Shown: one piece after another, positions 10,461 through 20,640 of the stretch | Position numbering within the stretch: position 1 is the stretch's first letter | Layout: every line of letters begins with the position of its first letter | DNA from: Ornithodoros turicata | Lineage: Eukaryota; Arthropoda; Arachnida; Ixodida; Argasidae | Direction: 5' to 3' | Length of the DNA: 64,000 bases | Assembly: GCF_037126465.1 (NCBI RefSeq) | Contig: NC_088204.1 | Coordinates: 62,493,807 to 62,557,806 of the forward strand | Notes under the pieces: model-generated | The model's input: only the letters and a program-made list of their open reading frames with translations | Told to the model about the DNA's origin: nothing | Databases searched by the model: none | Translations under genes and position numbers: made by a program

Positions 10461-11690
10461 TCAGGATGTCATAATCCATTCTAAGCCGAGGGAATGTGCC
10501 AATACGGACACCAATGTAAACGATGTCACCACATCAAAACAAGAAACATCTTGTAAAATTCTTACGCCAACATTTATTGAGTTGTTGTACACAAAACCTT
10601 CCGTAACTATATCTTTTAATTTGTGTAACTCGGGCTCGCCAAAGCCTATGTTGGAAGACTCTAGTTGCCTACAGAAACAGCTGCTCAACTCATCTGTACA
10701 TTCTGAGATGACATCAATACGTCGTTCAATATTCTTCTTCTCAGAACTTGGGTGGACCAACATCACGGTATAAGGTAACGTAAAGGGTCACTTCAAGCTA
10801 CAGTCCGTCGGACCCCGCACATACGTAGAAAAACACCCAAATACCTAACGCCGTTGTTTTGCGTGATTCCTGCTTCTAGTTTAGCAGAGTAACTGAACAA
10901 GTGGAAAATGTCGGAGGTGCGACTTACGAGCTCCTCAGTCATTGATTCTTTCTCGGTAGCGGCAAAGTCCTGGATGTGAAAATAGGTGAGACTATTCTTG
11001 AAATGATTAACTATCTGGAGCTCCCCGACAATTTCTTCAATTAGATGAATGCGCTTGCATTTTTGAAGCACAAGTTTTAGGGTCCTCTCATTCCCATCGT
11101 CCGTAGCCTCAGATGCACATCGGTCGGGGTCTTGCATACTTCTAGAAGCACTTCTACCTTCTACGGCGTTGTCAGTCTTATTGCAGTTTTCCCCAGCGGG
11201 CGATGTCCGGCTAGTACTCTCTGCAGACGTGGCTGTGACCGCTGAGAGAACATTCAACACACGCTTTCCGATATTTACGCACTTCGACAATTCCTCGAGT
11301 TGATACATCATAACACCACATGTTGGCTCCTGCAGGTTAATTAGTTGGCTTAACGCCTGCGCATTCGCTGTTACGCCTTGCTTTGCAGCGTCGATACTAA
11401 CAATGTGATCGTTGAGGTGCGTCTCAATCGCGCATAGTCTCTGCATGGCAGCATCCAACGCAACATTCATCTTGCTTCCCGTGTCGATAATGTGTTTGTT
11501 GGTGCTGCTGACTTGATTTTCGCCATACGTTGATGCGCTTGCAGCCTGGCATCGCTGTTCGCTGTTCGCTGGCGGACCATAGCATTGCGTAGTACAGCAG
11601 TATTGCATAGGTTGCACGTCACAACATGGAAATCACAATCCTTCGAGAAATGTTGAAACAGTTTTTTATCACATCTTCCCATGATTTATG
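10461..11690 (-). pseudogene. TRAF-like gene remnant (TRAF-type zinc finger, spacer, MATH end)
   Basis: Read on the minus strand. The upstream end (about 11682-11575) gives a Cys/His-rich piece, HFSKDCDFHVVTCNLCN followed by TAVLRNAMV, resembling a TRAF-type zinc finger. After a frame change a 274-codon frame (11617-10793) carries a polar, partly helical spacer, then an incomplete MATH-like start (YSAKLEAGITQNNGVRYLGV). The rest of the MATH domain is in another frame (10766-10461): MLVHPSSEKKNIERRIDV and later LKDIVTEGFVYNN, the usual end of tick TRAF-like proteins. In SLK-stop-PFTLP at about 10790 a TGA stands where family members usually have Trp. There are thus at least two frame changes and one stop, with no clear splice signals to explain them. 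Intact TRAFs are cytoplasmic adaptors in TNF-receptor/Toll-type signalling; this copy probably makes no such protein. The family call is from motif memory. Confidence 0.65.
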
Positions 11691-12024
11691 GTAGCAAGTA
11701 CGAAACCTGTCCATCTCTTTAATGTAGAGCAATTGTCTCTTCTGTTTTCAAGTGCGCGTCTACACTTAATTAAAATCATATCTACTTTAAACTTTACGTG
11801 GCTGTGACTGTTTTGTGACTTTGTGGAAGGCCGTTCCAATGCGGTATTGAGCGAACAAAAAATGAGTTTTGAAAATATATTATAGTTTGAAAATTATATT
11901 AGAATATATACTATATAGTTCCGGAGTAGCAATTCCAAACGTCCGCTTTGCTGTGATATAGGGTGCACTTATTCGTCCTGTCGATATCGATGCGCTCCGC
12001 AGACGTAAGCATGCAGAGCGGTGC
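11691..12024. other. Spacer upstream of the TRAF-like pseudogene
   Basis: AT-rich, including TATATTATAGTTTGAAAATT-type sequence near 11880. No RING finger or other N-terminal TRAF exon is visible. Confidence 0.5.
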
Positions 12025-12322
12025 TTTTTTTATATTTTTTATTTTTTTTATTTTCCGTGTTATCGCCGCGGGGCAACTGTGGCTATGAGCGGCGTACAGG
12101 TGTGGACATTGGGAGAGAGGACAGCAGAAAGGACTGGAGGACAGAGGGATTAGTATGCGTCCTGCGCCGACTTCAAGGGGAATTATCCCGACATTCGTCT
12201 GGAAGGTCTGCCAGAAAACCCCAGACAGCAGAGCCGGTGGTGCGGGATTCGAACCGTCGTCATCTCCCAGTCTCGGCGTGGAAAGCGGCGACCCTAACCA
12301 CTGTGCCACGGGAGCTGGTCCA
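12025..12322 (-). mobile_element. tRNA-derived SINE with A/T-rich tail
   Basis: On the minus strand the head carries a good RNA polymerase III A box, TGGCACAGTGG (plus-strand 12298-12308), and B box, GGTTCGAATCC (12245-12255). These are followed by a body shared with the SINE at 19.9-20.1 kb (CTGTCTGGGGTTTT, then GAAGTCGG then CAGGACGCA). The 3' end is a run of A with scattered T (plus-strand 12025-12055). It resembles the tRNA-derived SINEs reported from ixodid ticks (Ruka type). The 132-codon open frame here is a shadow. Confidence 0.85.
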
Positions 12323-12403
12323 GAGCGGTGCGAGTCAGTCGTGCCATATACGTCAGTTCCAGTACCGTTACCGGGATACGCTCAGAAATTGTCAACTACG
12401 CAG

Positions 12404-12466
12404 AACTTATGGTACCCGTGGTAACTTCCATTACAAATGAAAGTTACCACGGGTAGTTCTAAGTAT
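12404..12466. repeat. Short hairpin-forming inverted repeat
   Basis: AGAACTTATGGTACCCGTGG is followed, after a short loop near CCATTACAAATG, by CCACGGGTAGTTCTAAG. Arms are about 25 bp and imperfect. It may be a relic of a small MITE. Confidence 0.6.
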
Positions 12467-12608
12467 AGCTCGCTCTGTGTCTTCCATTCTCCGTCTCGTC
12501 AGCCCGCGCTAACTTGCATTCTAAACGCACTACTCATTTGTTCTTCTGTTCAATACCAGAATGACAAGTGAAACAGAAAATTTCCAATGACTCCAATAAC
12601 ATACTTCC

Positions 12609-12650
12609 CAAGCAGCACAGTGTAGCGAAAGTTCAAGTACATGCGTTCAA
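12609..12650. mobile_element. Fragment of the CCCAAGCAGC foldback family
   Basis: CCCAAGCAGCACAGTGTAGC matches the first 20 bases of the elements at 6486-6888 with small changes. No matching opposite arm follows within a few hundred bases. Confidence 0.55.
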
Positions 12651-12981
12651 GGAGGTAAGAACTCCTATCTGCAGCTACTTAGTTATGGATGTAATGGGCG
12701 TAACACACTTCTTCGACGCTTCGTAATTCTATTTACAAATTATTGTTCAATAGTTTACCTGCATAACGTGCGCAGCGTTAATACAAAAACGCACTTTATG
12801 TTCATTTTTTTTTCTGATGCGGGCGAGTAGACGTACCGCCATCCAGATACCGCCATCCACTACTACGTCACGTGAAGAATTGTAGCACCCAATCACACGC
12901 CACTGCAGAGGTACACGTAACGTCGTCTGCTCTGCACATAACGTCGTTGATGGGAGGGGGGTAATGGCAGGATGGGATCGG

Positions 12982-13157
12982 CTCTTAAAAATGAACTTGA
13001 CCACATAGCTCGCTCTTAGCCAACCATCATCCCGAATGACAGTGTTCTCGTCCCTGATTTGTTGAAAACGGGAGGCGGAGCCTATTTCGCAGCCATTATG
13101 CCCTCATTCGGGATGATGGTTGGCTAGGAGCGTGCTATGTGGTGAAGTTCATTTTTT
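12982..13157. mobile_element. Internally deleted MITE, CACTCTTAAAAATG family (copy 3)
   Basis: The left arm (CTCTTAAAAATGAACTTGACC) and the right tip (ATGATGGTTGGCTAGGAGCG ... GAAGTTCATTTTTT) are present. The right arm between the loop and the CATTCGGGATGATGG block is missing, leaving about 176 bp instead of ~240. Confidence 0.8.
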
Positions 13158-14483
13158 GTATTATTGACTCCATGAGAGGAGCCACAGAAGATATGTGTGT
13201 GTACTCAATGACCTCCGCTTGCCATAGTAGAAGGGCCCAAAAAAGGCTGACGGCAGGAGGGGCGTGACTTAGGGCAGAACATCTGAAAGATAATTAAGTT
13301 AATCTCTGCGGGAAAAGTAATCAATTACTGAGTAATCGATTTATCAGAGAAGTAATTGATTACTCAAAAAATTATTCAAAAAGTAATTGAGTACAAGTGA
13401 CGCAATTACTACTAACGCGTTACGCACAAGTCTGGGTAAGGGTTCCAGGTAAAACAGCACAGACGCCGGCAAGATGATGGATAAACCCTCACGATCAGGA
13501 AAGCCGCGAAGGAGAAGGAAATCCAAATCGTTCCTCCTCCTTGGCAGGCTTACCTGTCTTCTGAAACCGGCGGTTCACCTGACCTATAATGGCTGAAACG
13601 TGGGCCTTTTTAGGGGTGACCCAGGATACCCCTTGTCTGATGTCCTTTTGTGTGAATAAACATATAGCCCCCCCCCCCCCCCCTTGTCTGATGTGGTTAA
13701 ACGATCAATGTCTTTGGTCATAGCAGTCATATGGTCAGTGACCAGACATACGGCATTCATAGACCATGTCTGAGAAGAAGAAGAAGCAAGGAACCGAGCT
13801 GACTTCCGGAATGAAGAAGCCGATATGCGTCAGATTGGTAATTGCACTAAGCAAAGTGTTTATCAGACTTTTTCCTAGAAAAATAACAAGATAAAGTTTA
13901 TACATTCTACTTAAATACCTCATTATTGGTGTTCTGTCATCAGCTTACGCAGTATTCTACTTTTCGTGGCTTACGTAACCGGCATTGTACGCCTTAATAT
14001 GACAATTCGCTTTATGACCAAAATTCGCGGGAACCGCCGTGGTCACATTAACGAGTTGCGAGTGTATTGATGAGCTGGCTATTCCAAATCACATATAAAC
14101 GCATGTGAAAGTACAGTAAATACCTGTGAGTAGGTTTGTATGTGCCTGTCGGCGTGTGTGTAAGGGGAATTAGGAAAAAGATAGCCATTGATACCAGGGA
14201 CCGGCCGCGATGTCCAAAGGAAGTTTCAACGGGGCCCCGGCCGGTCGCTTAAATAAGGCGCATGATGCTCCTTTCTTTACCTTTATGTAGCGCGCACATT
14301 GCTTCTCCGGCCAATCGGGGGCGTCCTAGAAACGTCACCGTGACGCCATGCGCATTGAACTCGCGGACTCGCGGAGCGTATACGGTTAGAAGAGCAGGTC
14401 TCAACTTATGTTATTCGAGGGAACCCCTGATTCTGCCAACACGACCTCACGGAAACTACTACACTGGGGCATCTGGGTGTAGG
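13158..14483. other. Spacer with C-run and possible retroelement tail
   Basis: No coding call. GAATAAACATATAGCCCCCC at about 13655-13684 resembles the AATAAACATATCCCCC tail of the LINE 3' end at 61.97 kb. The preceding ~100 bases may be a LINE 3' UTR scrap. The stretch 14.2-14.4 kb is more GC-rich. Confidence 0.4.
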
Positions 14484-14590
14484 AAAAAATGGTCCAGAAA
14501 ATATGGTCCCGGAAAAAATGGGCCTGAAAAAATTGGTCCCGGAAATAATGGTCCCTGGTTGCATGGGCGGAAATAATGGTCCCGCGGGAT
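14484..14590. repeat. Short ~15 bp minisatellite
   Basis: Five to seven imperfect units of the form AAAAAATGGTCCCGG (also AAATATGGTCCCGG, AAAAAATGGGCCTG, AAATAATGGTCCC) lie head to tail. The overlapping short open frames on both strands are products of the repeat. Confidence 0.75.
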
Positions 14591-14982
14591 TCCGTGCGCC
14601 CAAAAATACAGGAGCGTCGTTGTGGACAGCTGATGAAACGGATCATAGCCGATCAAGTGCTAACATTTGCTATCTTGTGGCGATTTCGGGTGACGCATTT
14701 GGAGCACTTTTTTCTGCCCCGAACACGAGCGGTAAATTCGGGTGGTGCGGTCAGAGCAAGAGCCACGTGTTCGAATGATGCACTACGGAGCAGTTCGCTC
14801 GCCCTAAGAGCACTTTTTTTGGCTGTTGCTGCGAGAGGCCGAGCCAAAACCGACCTCAACGGCGAGCATGCGCATATATGCGCCTCGCGAGTGTCGTCTG
14901 CTACGTATTGCTCCTGCGGCTGTCTGCCAGTCACATGGCCTGTCATCTGTTTCTTTGTTGCGTTGCGTTCACCATTGACGGC

Positions 14983-15360
14983 ATGGATCTTTACGAAAGT
15001 AGTAGCGATGAAAGTCAATTGACACCGATAATGCGAATGACAAAGAGGAAGATGTGACCTGCTTCTCGCAAGCTATGCTTGTGATCAGGCGACAGTGCGC
15101 GACGTCGCCAACGACGCTGCCGGAAGTTCACGAACACGACGAACGCACAATGCGTAGCGAGCGCAGCGACCCTCGTAGAAGAGCGGTAGAGCGTCCGACA
15201 AATTCAGGTGTGACTGCCCCAGAGCGACTCCCGTGTAGAGCGTGCACTGGACCTGGGCGCTCTCGCACGGATTGCCAGGTGCTTCACCCGAAATCGCCAT
15301 TGACTTGTTGAAATTGGGAGACATGCTTGTTAACTAGCATTAATGTTAATGAGCAATAAA
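14983..15360 (+). pseudogene. Unrecognised short coding-like remnant with poly(A) signal
   Basis: An ATG at 14983 opens an acidic, serine-rich start (MDLYESSSDESQLTP) that changes frame after about 20 codons. It can then be followed to a stop at 15309-15311 through a charged stretch and a Cys-containing end (RLPCRACTGPGRSRTDC). AATAAA follows at 15355-15360. An acidic Ser-rich N-terminus plus Cys-rich C-terminus would fit an internally deleted piggyBac-type transposase, but I see no TTAA-flanked ends and no catalytic residues. This is a weak suggestion; the product is unknown. Confidence 0.22.
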
Positions 15361-15590
15361 AGTCACTGAATGGGAATCATAAAAGCGGTTATATTGTTAT
15401 TGTTATACACCGCTTGTATTGTGCATGTTCCTTCTTTTCTGCAACCTCCCTCTCCTTTTCTTTTTTATTATTTTGCGTAGTACAGATAACGTGACAAGAT
15501 TAGAAAGCAATTCTCCAAGGTCCTGCTACCTCTCGCATATTTCTGGCATATAGGTTGGAAAGATGGCGCCCGCATTGCTTTATAAAGCGA

Positions 15591-15947
15591 GGTATTATAG
15601 GCATTGTTCGGCGTTTCGGGCCTTCGAAACTCACGATCACATTCACCTGATAAGGAGTGAGTTCGGGCCCTGCTACGCACTCACTCACGTGAAGGTCGAC
15701 ATGGCGTATCGGTGAGCTCGTTCATGCCGGACGTTAGAGCGCTCACCAAATAACATCGCCCCTGTTCTGTTTACAAGTGTGATGTTATTCGGTGAGTGCA
15801 TGCACTAATATGCGATGTGATCGAGCTCACCGATACGCCGTGTCGACCTTCACGTGAATTCGTAGCAGGGCCGAACTCACGCCTTACCAGATGATTGTGA
15901 CCGTGAGTTTCAAATGTCCGAAACGCCGAGCTATGATTACAGGGTAG
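15591..15947. mobile_element. Foldback (palindromic) element, ~355 bp
   Basis: The arms pair over ~165 bp: TCGGCGTTTCGG, AAACTCACGATCAC, GAGTTCGGGCCCTGCTACG, CACGTGAAGGTCGACATGGC and GTATCGGTGAGCTCG on the left all recur inverted on the right. The centre lies near 15770, between CACCAAATAACATC and GATGTTATTCGGTG. Arms have diverged by small changes. It is non-coding. Terminal bases and target duplication are not certain. Confidence 0.8.
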
Positions 15948-15996
15948 TGAGCAAAATGGAACGTTACCTTCTGTGTTCTTACAAATGACATTAAAC

Positions 15997-16666
15997 TAGG
16001 GATGTACCAACCGAATTCGCGAATCCTCGAATCCTAGGCAGGGATTCGAGATTCGAGAATCCGAATCCCAGTGTCCAAAACGGCAAATGGAACCTTTCTA
16101 ATCCACCAGCCACGTTTGTTTGTCTCTTTTTAAAATTGGCGAATCCGGAGTCCGCCGAAAGCCTGATTGGTCAGCGTGTGTTTTCTTGTTTGATTGTTTA
16201 CATTGTTCTCATATGGCGAAGTTCACCATTCATCATCATTAATTTATCTGTTGTTGTTGTTGTTCTGAACTGAAAGAGTTCAGGCAGGAACTCTTACGTT
16301 AAAATTTTTAAAAGTAACATGGTTTTACTTTTGATTTGCGGTTTGTTATGTGAAAACAGCTCAGACTAGAGAATTATGTATTTCGTGTAGTCCGTGAACA
16401 GCACGTTAAGTAAATTACACTTAACCAGAAGTATATGGTATATTTTGTCATGAAAATGAACTGTTATTGAATGTGTTTCTCATTAAACAAATATATCATA
16501 TTCTGCTTCAAAACGCTTTTCAGTATACGTATAAGTGCTTTTTCTCCTCCATACTCTTTTTAAGGAGGGATTCGAAATATTCCAGATTCGTAAGATTCGT
16601 GCATTCGCAGAACCTTCCTTGGATTCGGATTCGGATTTGGAAAATGATGGATTCGTCCCATCTCTA
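15997..16666. mobile_element. hAT-like non-autonomous element (TAGGGATG ends)
   Basis: The left end is TAGGGATGTACCAACCGAAT and the right end is GATTCGTCCCATCTCTA, an inverted match to the left tip. Both ends are rich in GATTCG/CGAATC motifs, as is common in hAT subterminal regions. The 8 bp outside each end (CATTAAAC and AATAAAAC) agree at six of eight positions, as expected for an aged hAT target duplication. The inner ~600 bp hold no transposase motif. Confidence 0.7.
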
Positions 16667-17276
16667 AATAAAACGCATATAAACGCTTTAGACTGAGACG
16701 CTTTAGACTCACTACCTTTCTATTTCTATTCTATTCTATTCTGAGTTCATACCATGAGCCTTCGACTTCGCGCTCGCTGTACGTGGGAGTCCTCGGATGT
16801 AGTTCCCAACTCATCCTGGAAGCTAGTATTTTCCTTCTGTTCCCCAGACAAAACTTTAGCTGTTGTTCTCTCATTATTTCCATCTCGATGAACCGTATTT
16901 TCAGCAGAAGCAGAGTTGTAAAGACAGCGAAACAATGAATGAGTGGATGTACAGCTTTTATTGTTCATAAACATCGACACAGAAAAGATGCAGGGGACAA
17001 CTGTAAAAACCCATGTCTGACAGACAGTAGAAAAATACGCGTACCAGCATCTAGCGAACGATATCGCTAGCGAGCTAGTGCAGCGAATGATGTGGTTTTA
17101 TGTTACTATTGAATGGCCTGTAGAATTCATTCTCAATTAACACATGAAAAAAAAAACCGAAAAAGAAAACTACATCTCCCAATTTCAACAAACCGGGAGG
17201 GCGAATGGTGACACTTCGTCGCGGCTGTGATGTGTTTCATCAGCTATCCGCAAGTATACGCCCCTATATACACAGG
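16667..17276. other. Spacer, no gene recognised
   Basis: Contains a 77-codon minus-strand open frame (16747-16980) without recognisable motifs. Nothing else is supported. Confidence 0.5.
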
Positions 17277-18285
17277 CACGGTGTCGGAGCGACCGAAAAC
17301 AAGAACCGAAAAAAAAGGGGGGCTATTTTGGTGCGAACCGAAACGGAATCGAAACCGTATATGTTTTTTTCGCTCAGGAGGGAAACCGAAAAATGTATTT
17401 AACGGTTTTCGGTCCAAGAGAAAACTTCGCCGGTTTGGACTACGAATAGGCGAATGAGACGGACGTCGTGTGTCCTGAAGTCCTGTCATGGATACTTCAC
17501 GAGGGCTACGGTTACGGTGGAATATATGTCGGTATACTATGACCCTTAGGCTCGCTTTGTAACGTTCTATCGTTCGCGCACATAGACTTAGAGGTATATG
17601 TGACCGGTTGTGACTCTCTACCAATGTGCCGTAGTATTCGTTTTAATTTCATCCGGCCAAGCTCTCCTCGACTAAATAGTGACCCAAGGGGGCCGCATAA
17701 CGGCTTCTCTATCGGTAATGTCGCGCAACGCGTCCCTTGTGTGAGAGCTGCGAAGTTGAATACATTTACGTATCCGCGAGGGCAAGCGCATGCGAAGTAG
17801 CGCCTCTTTTGTGGGCAGGACACGAAAAAAAGAAAAACGGAGCCGTCGAGCGCAGTGAAGGTGTTCCTTGATTTGCGTGGTATAAGTGCGGTGGTGCTTA
17901 CTGGCTAGGAAGCAGCAACAGCATTCGGATGGGACGCGGTCGCACCAATCCAGCAAGAAAGTATTTTACGTACGAGATCACGACGAACAAGTCCGTCTGT
18001 ATCATGCGCTTCAAGAAAGTAGAAAGCCTATTTGAACAGACAGTCTCCTACAGGAACCAGGAGTTACCAATGTCACAGCTGCCTATTAATATTAAATACC
18101 ATGTATGCAGATAAACGGGGTTTCCATCTTGCAACCTTGATTTTGTTTTTGGGAGTGAATATGCCCACCAGAAGCCGCACCCGTTAAAACTGGTATGAAC
18201 CATTATGTTTTTGCTCCGGAGCAGAACTGGTACCGGACCGTTTACGATAGAACCGGAACGAAAAACGTTTCGGTGCGACACACTG
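17277..18285 (+). mobile_element. hAT-like ~1 kb element, copy 1
   Basis: The ends CACGGTGTCGGAGCGACCGA and GTTTCGGTGCGACACACTG are imperfect inverted repeats. The whole 1009 bp is homologous, in opposite orientation, to 23208-24220. Sub-end regions are rich in ACCGAAAACC/CCGGTT motifs. Flanking octamers (TACACAGG, TTCGCAGG) match at five of eight positions. The interior keeps a plus-strand frame (17929-18114) with KYFTYEITTNKSVCIMRF, which could be a remnant of a BED-type zinc finger start of a hAT transposase. No catalytic core is visible, so the element is non-autonomous. Confidence 0.75.
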
Positions 18286-19038
18286 TTCGCAGGCGCCTGC
18301 GGGACCATATTTTCCGGAACCTGGGGCGACTGTGTATACAAGTGGGTGAGGCAAACTTGATGCCTTACAAGTAGCAAATTATTATTCTGTCTCACTCATT
18401 TTATAAATGTTTAATTATATTTCATTTAATTATTTATTACTTCGTCGCAAGGTATCGCGTGAGGTTTCCTGAATTCATTCAACTGCTTCACAATACTTCT
18501 TCGCAGATAACGTGTTGTGGGTTGCCACTGATGCTTGTAAATCCAAAGTCCACGTGGGCAGGAGAGTCTCTCCGAAGTTTCACCAAAGTCGTTATGGCTT
18601 TCCAAGTGCTCGTGATGCTTTTAAAGCACACGAGAAACGCGTGGTGCGGAAAAACTGTCAGGTTGAGTTGCGGGATGAGGCAACCCATGAAGATCGCAGC
18701 TGGTGGCTGTTTGCAACGACCGTCAGCCATGGTAACGCGGTCCTGCGATCTCGATGTCAATTCGAATGCCAACGATCAGGTGTCGAGCACTGTCCGATAT
18801 AACAAGGCTGTCCGAGAGCGAGCCTTGGTAGGCGGTCAAGTTGCACTCGCGTGTGCTGAACAGAATCCTCTTCGTGGAAACCCGGTTGAGAAACACTGGG
18901 TTAGAAGTAGGCGTGCGCATGGAACGTTTTCGTAGAGCACTCAGCATTCGCGAGAATAATTTCGTGATGGCTTTAATAACCTTGAAGGAGAGACAAGATG
19001 CAGGCTAGCTGGTTGTGCGTAATAATACTACTGCTGCT
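18286..19038. other. Spacer, no gene recognised
   Basis: A 158-codon plus-strand frame (18459-18935) overlaps a 94-codon minus-strand frame. Neither shows a domain I recognise. The GC content is higher than in surrounding spacer, so an unrecognised retroelement scrap is possible. Confidence 0.4.
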
Positions 19039-19054
19039 AATGATGATGATGATG

Positions 19055-19135
<81 letters not shown>
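19039..19135. repeat. (AAT)n/(GAT)n microsatellite
   Basis: A short GATGATGAT start is followed by about 28 uninterrupted AAT units. The poly-Asn and poly-Leu open frames across it are artefacts of the repeat. Confidence 0.95.
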
Positions 19136-19497
19136 GCAATAACGTTTTTTCAACAGGAAAAGACATAAAAATCGCCGCTGAAAACTCCGCTGAAAATCGC
19201 AACACCTTCCGTGATCGTGCCCATTTTTCCGTGACTAAAACCACGGGGAACGCCCAAGGGCTTGCCGATGATCCTATGATGTGGCGAGATAGCATGTCCT
19301 ATACTTCATTTTCAACGATCCTGCGTTCGGGTGAGGAAATGGGGTACGGTCTATCTCGAAGTGGACGACAGGTGCCGGTACCTAGGGTCGGCGAGAGGGG
19401 TGGCAGCCGGGGATAGGGCCCGACGCCCTAGCCACTTCGGAGGCCCGCATGACCCGAGGCACTCGTAATCAGGTAAAGAAGAAATGCGTAGACAACG

Positions 19498-19755
19498 TTA
19501 TCGAGACTTGAGGAAGGGGTCCTGGCGACCCATCCCTGCAGGGGCCGTAATTTCCCCGCCGGTCCTGCCGGTATCGCTATGGTGTTCAGCATAGCAAGCA
19601 ACTCCCAGAAGCAACTTCGGGAGGTCAAAAAGCGAAGCATACATATCCAAAAGGTTGAGAAGCTGCGAGCGTTGGCACTCTGTGAAAAGTGGAGTGATCG
19701 AGTTGCCAAGGGCAGTAATATCGGCATCGGTCAAAGAAGACAGGCGGATCGCGCT
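19498..19755 (-). pseudogene. Ty3/gypsy pol fragment (segment before the RT core)
   Basis: The minus-strand frame contains LLNLLDMYASLFDLPK followed by LGVACYAEHHSDTG. This resembles the conserved stretch just N-terminal to the reverse transcriptase of Ty3/gypsy elements (LL..Y..LF......G....EH.IDTG). The fragment is about 85 codons and ends in unrelated sequence. On its upstream side it abuts the (CCA)n tail of the SINE at 19757-20115, so the SINE probably landed in this scrap. No protease, RT catalytic motif or LTR is nearby. The call rests on motif memory. Confidence 0.5.
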
Positions 19756-19756
19756 G

Positions 19757-20115
19757 ACGGTGGTGGTGGTGGTGGTGGTGATAGGGCTTGCCGTTGTCGG
19801 CCTCACGTATGTGGGCAACGTCACCACCACGGTCCCGTAAAACGGTCGTCGGGGCAACATCGCTTGCGGTGTTGTTTCCGGGAAGATTTTTTCTAAAGAT
19901 CTAAAGAACGTCACGACTCACGCCCTGGGGGAATGTGCGTCCTGGGCCGACTTCTAAGGGAACTGTGCCGACATATGTCTGAAAGCGTCTGAGGAAAACC
20001 CAGGAAAAACCCCAGACAGCACAGCCGGCACCGGGATTCGAACCCGGGTACCTCCCAGGTTCGAATCGCGCTGACGAGGTGTTGGAATCCCGGCTGATGG
20101 GCCAGTTGCAAGCTG
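19757..20115 (-). mobile_element. tRNA-derived SINE with (CCA)n tail, carrying a small insertion
   Basis: On the minus strand the head runs from about 20104 (TGGCCCATCAGC, degenerate A box) to the B box GGTTCGAATCC (plus-strand 20034-20044). The shared SINE body follows (GTCTGGGGTTTTTCC, GAAGTCGGCCCAGGACGCAC). The 3' end is TGAGGCCGACAACGGCAAGC then (CCA)n, visible as GGTGGTGGT at 19758. An 86 bp block (about 19818-19904) interrupts the body and is flanked by AACGTCAC on both sides, an 8 bp duplication. The fragment at 42955-43062 lacks this block. Confidence 0.85.
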
Positions 20116-20499
20116 GTTGGTATTGTTGTGTGTGTGTGTGAGGGGGGTGTAGTTCGAGAAACATCGCCATCCAAGGTGAGGGGTTTTGACGGGTCTGGAC
20201 CCCACGCTTTACACTATGGCAACTGCGCAGAAATCGTTTACAACACACTCATATCAAATCAAATCAGGTGCATTCGGTGCTGTCTTGTACTGCGGCCTCC
20301 ACAGGCGGCGCCGTCACCCTGGGACAGTGATGTCTCGCCTACCCAAGATCGTATCACTTCCATGCCCCGGGCTGACGAGCTCCAAGTAGAGCGAAACAGC
20401 TGTCCTCGGCTGGGAGTGCATGATCAAATTATAAACATATGCTCAACGTGCAGCCATAGAGCTTCAGCTGTTTTCCCTTTGTATACACTCGTATACACG

Positions 20500-20640
20500 A
20501 GGGGTGTTCAAGTCAAACCGGGACTTTCTGTCTCCTGAGTGTAGAAATGGCTCGCGCTACTTCTTTTTCGTAATTTTCACACGCAACAGGCCTCCGCGTC
20601 CACCACGTGGTGGTCAAAAGTTTGTGCAAAACCACTGATC
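20500..20640 (+). mobile_element. Mariner-like left end, truncated
   Basis: TACACGAGGGGTGTTCAAGT continuing CAAACCGGGAC matches the typical start of mariner elements. About 100 bp of untranslated leader follows, then the match fades. No D,D34D transposase frame and no right end are seen. Confidence 0.55.

Noticed and set aside
14401..14656. Minus-strand frames rich in GTIFSGPFF-type repeats
   Set aside because: They are products of the 15 bp minisatellite.
19015..19416. 133-codon frame with a long poly-Asn run and its poly-Leu antisense
   Set aside because: It is a translation of the (AAT)n microsatellite, and the sequence after it has no domain.
20028..20110. Possible tRNA gene on the minus strand
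   Set aside because: It has a good B box but a poor A box, no cloverleaf, and it is the head of a SINE.
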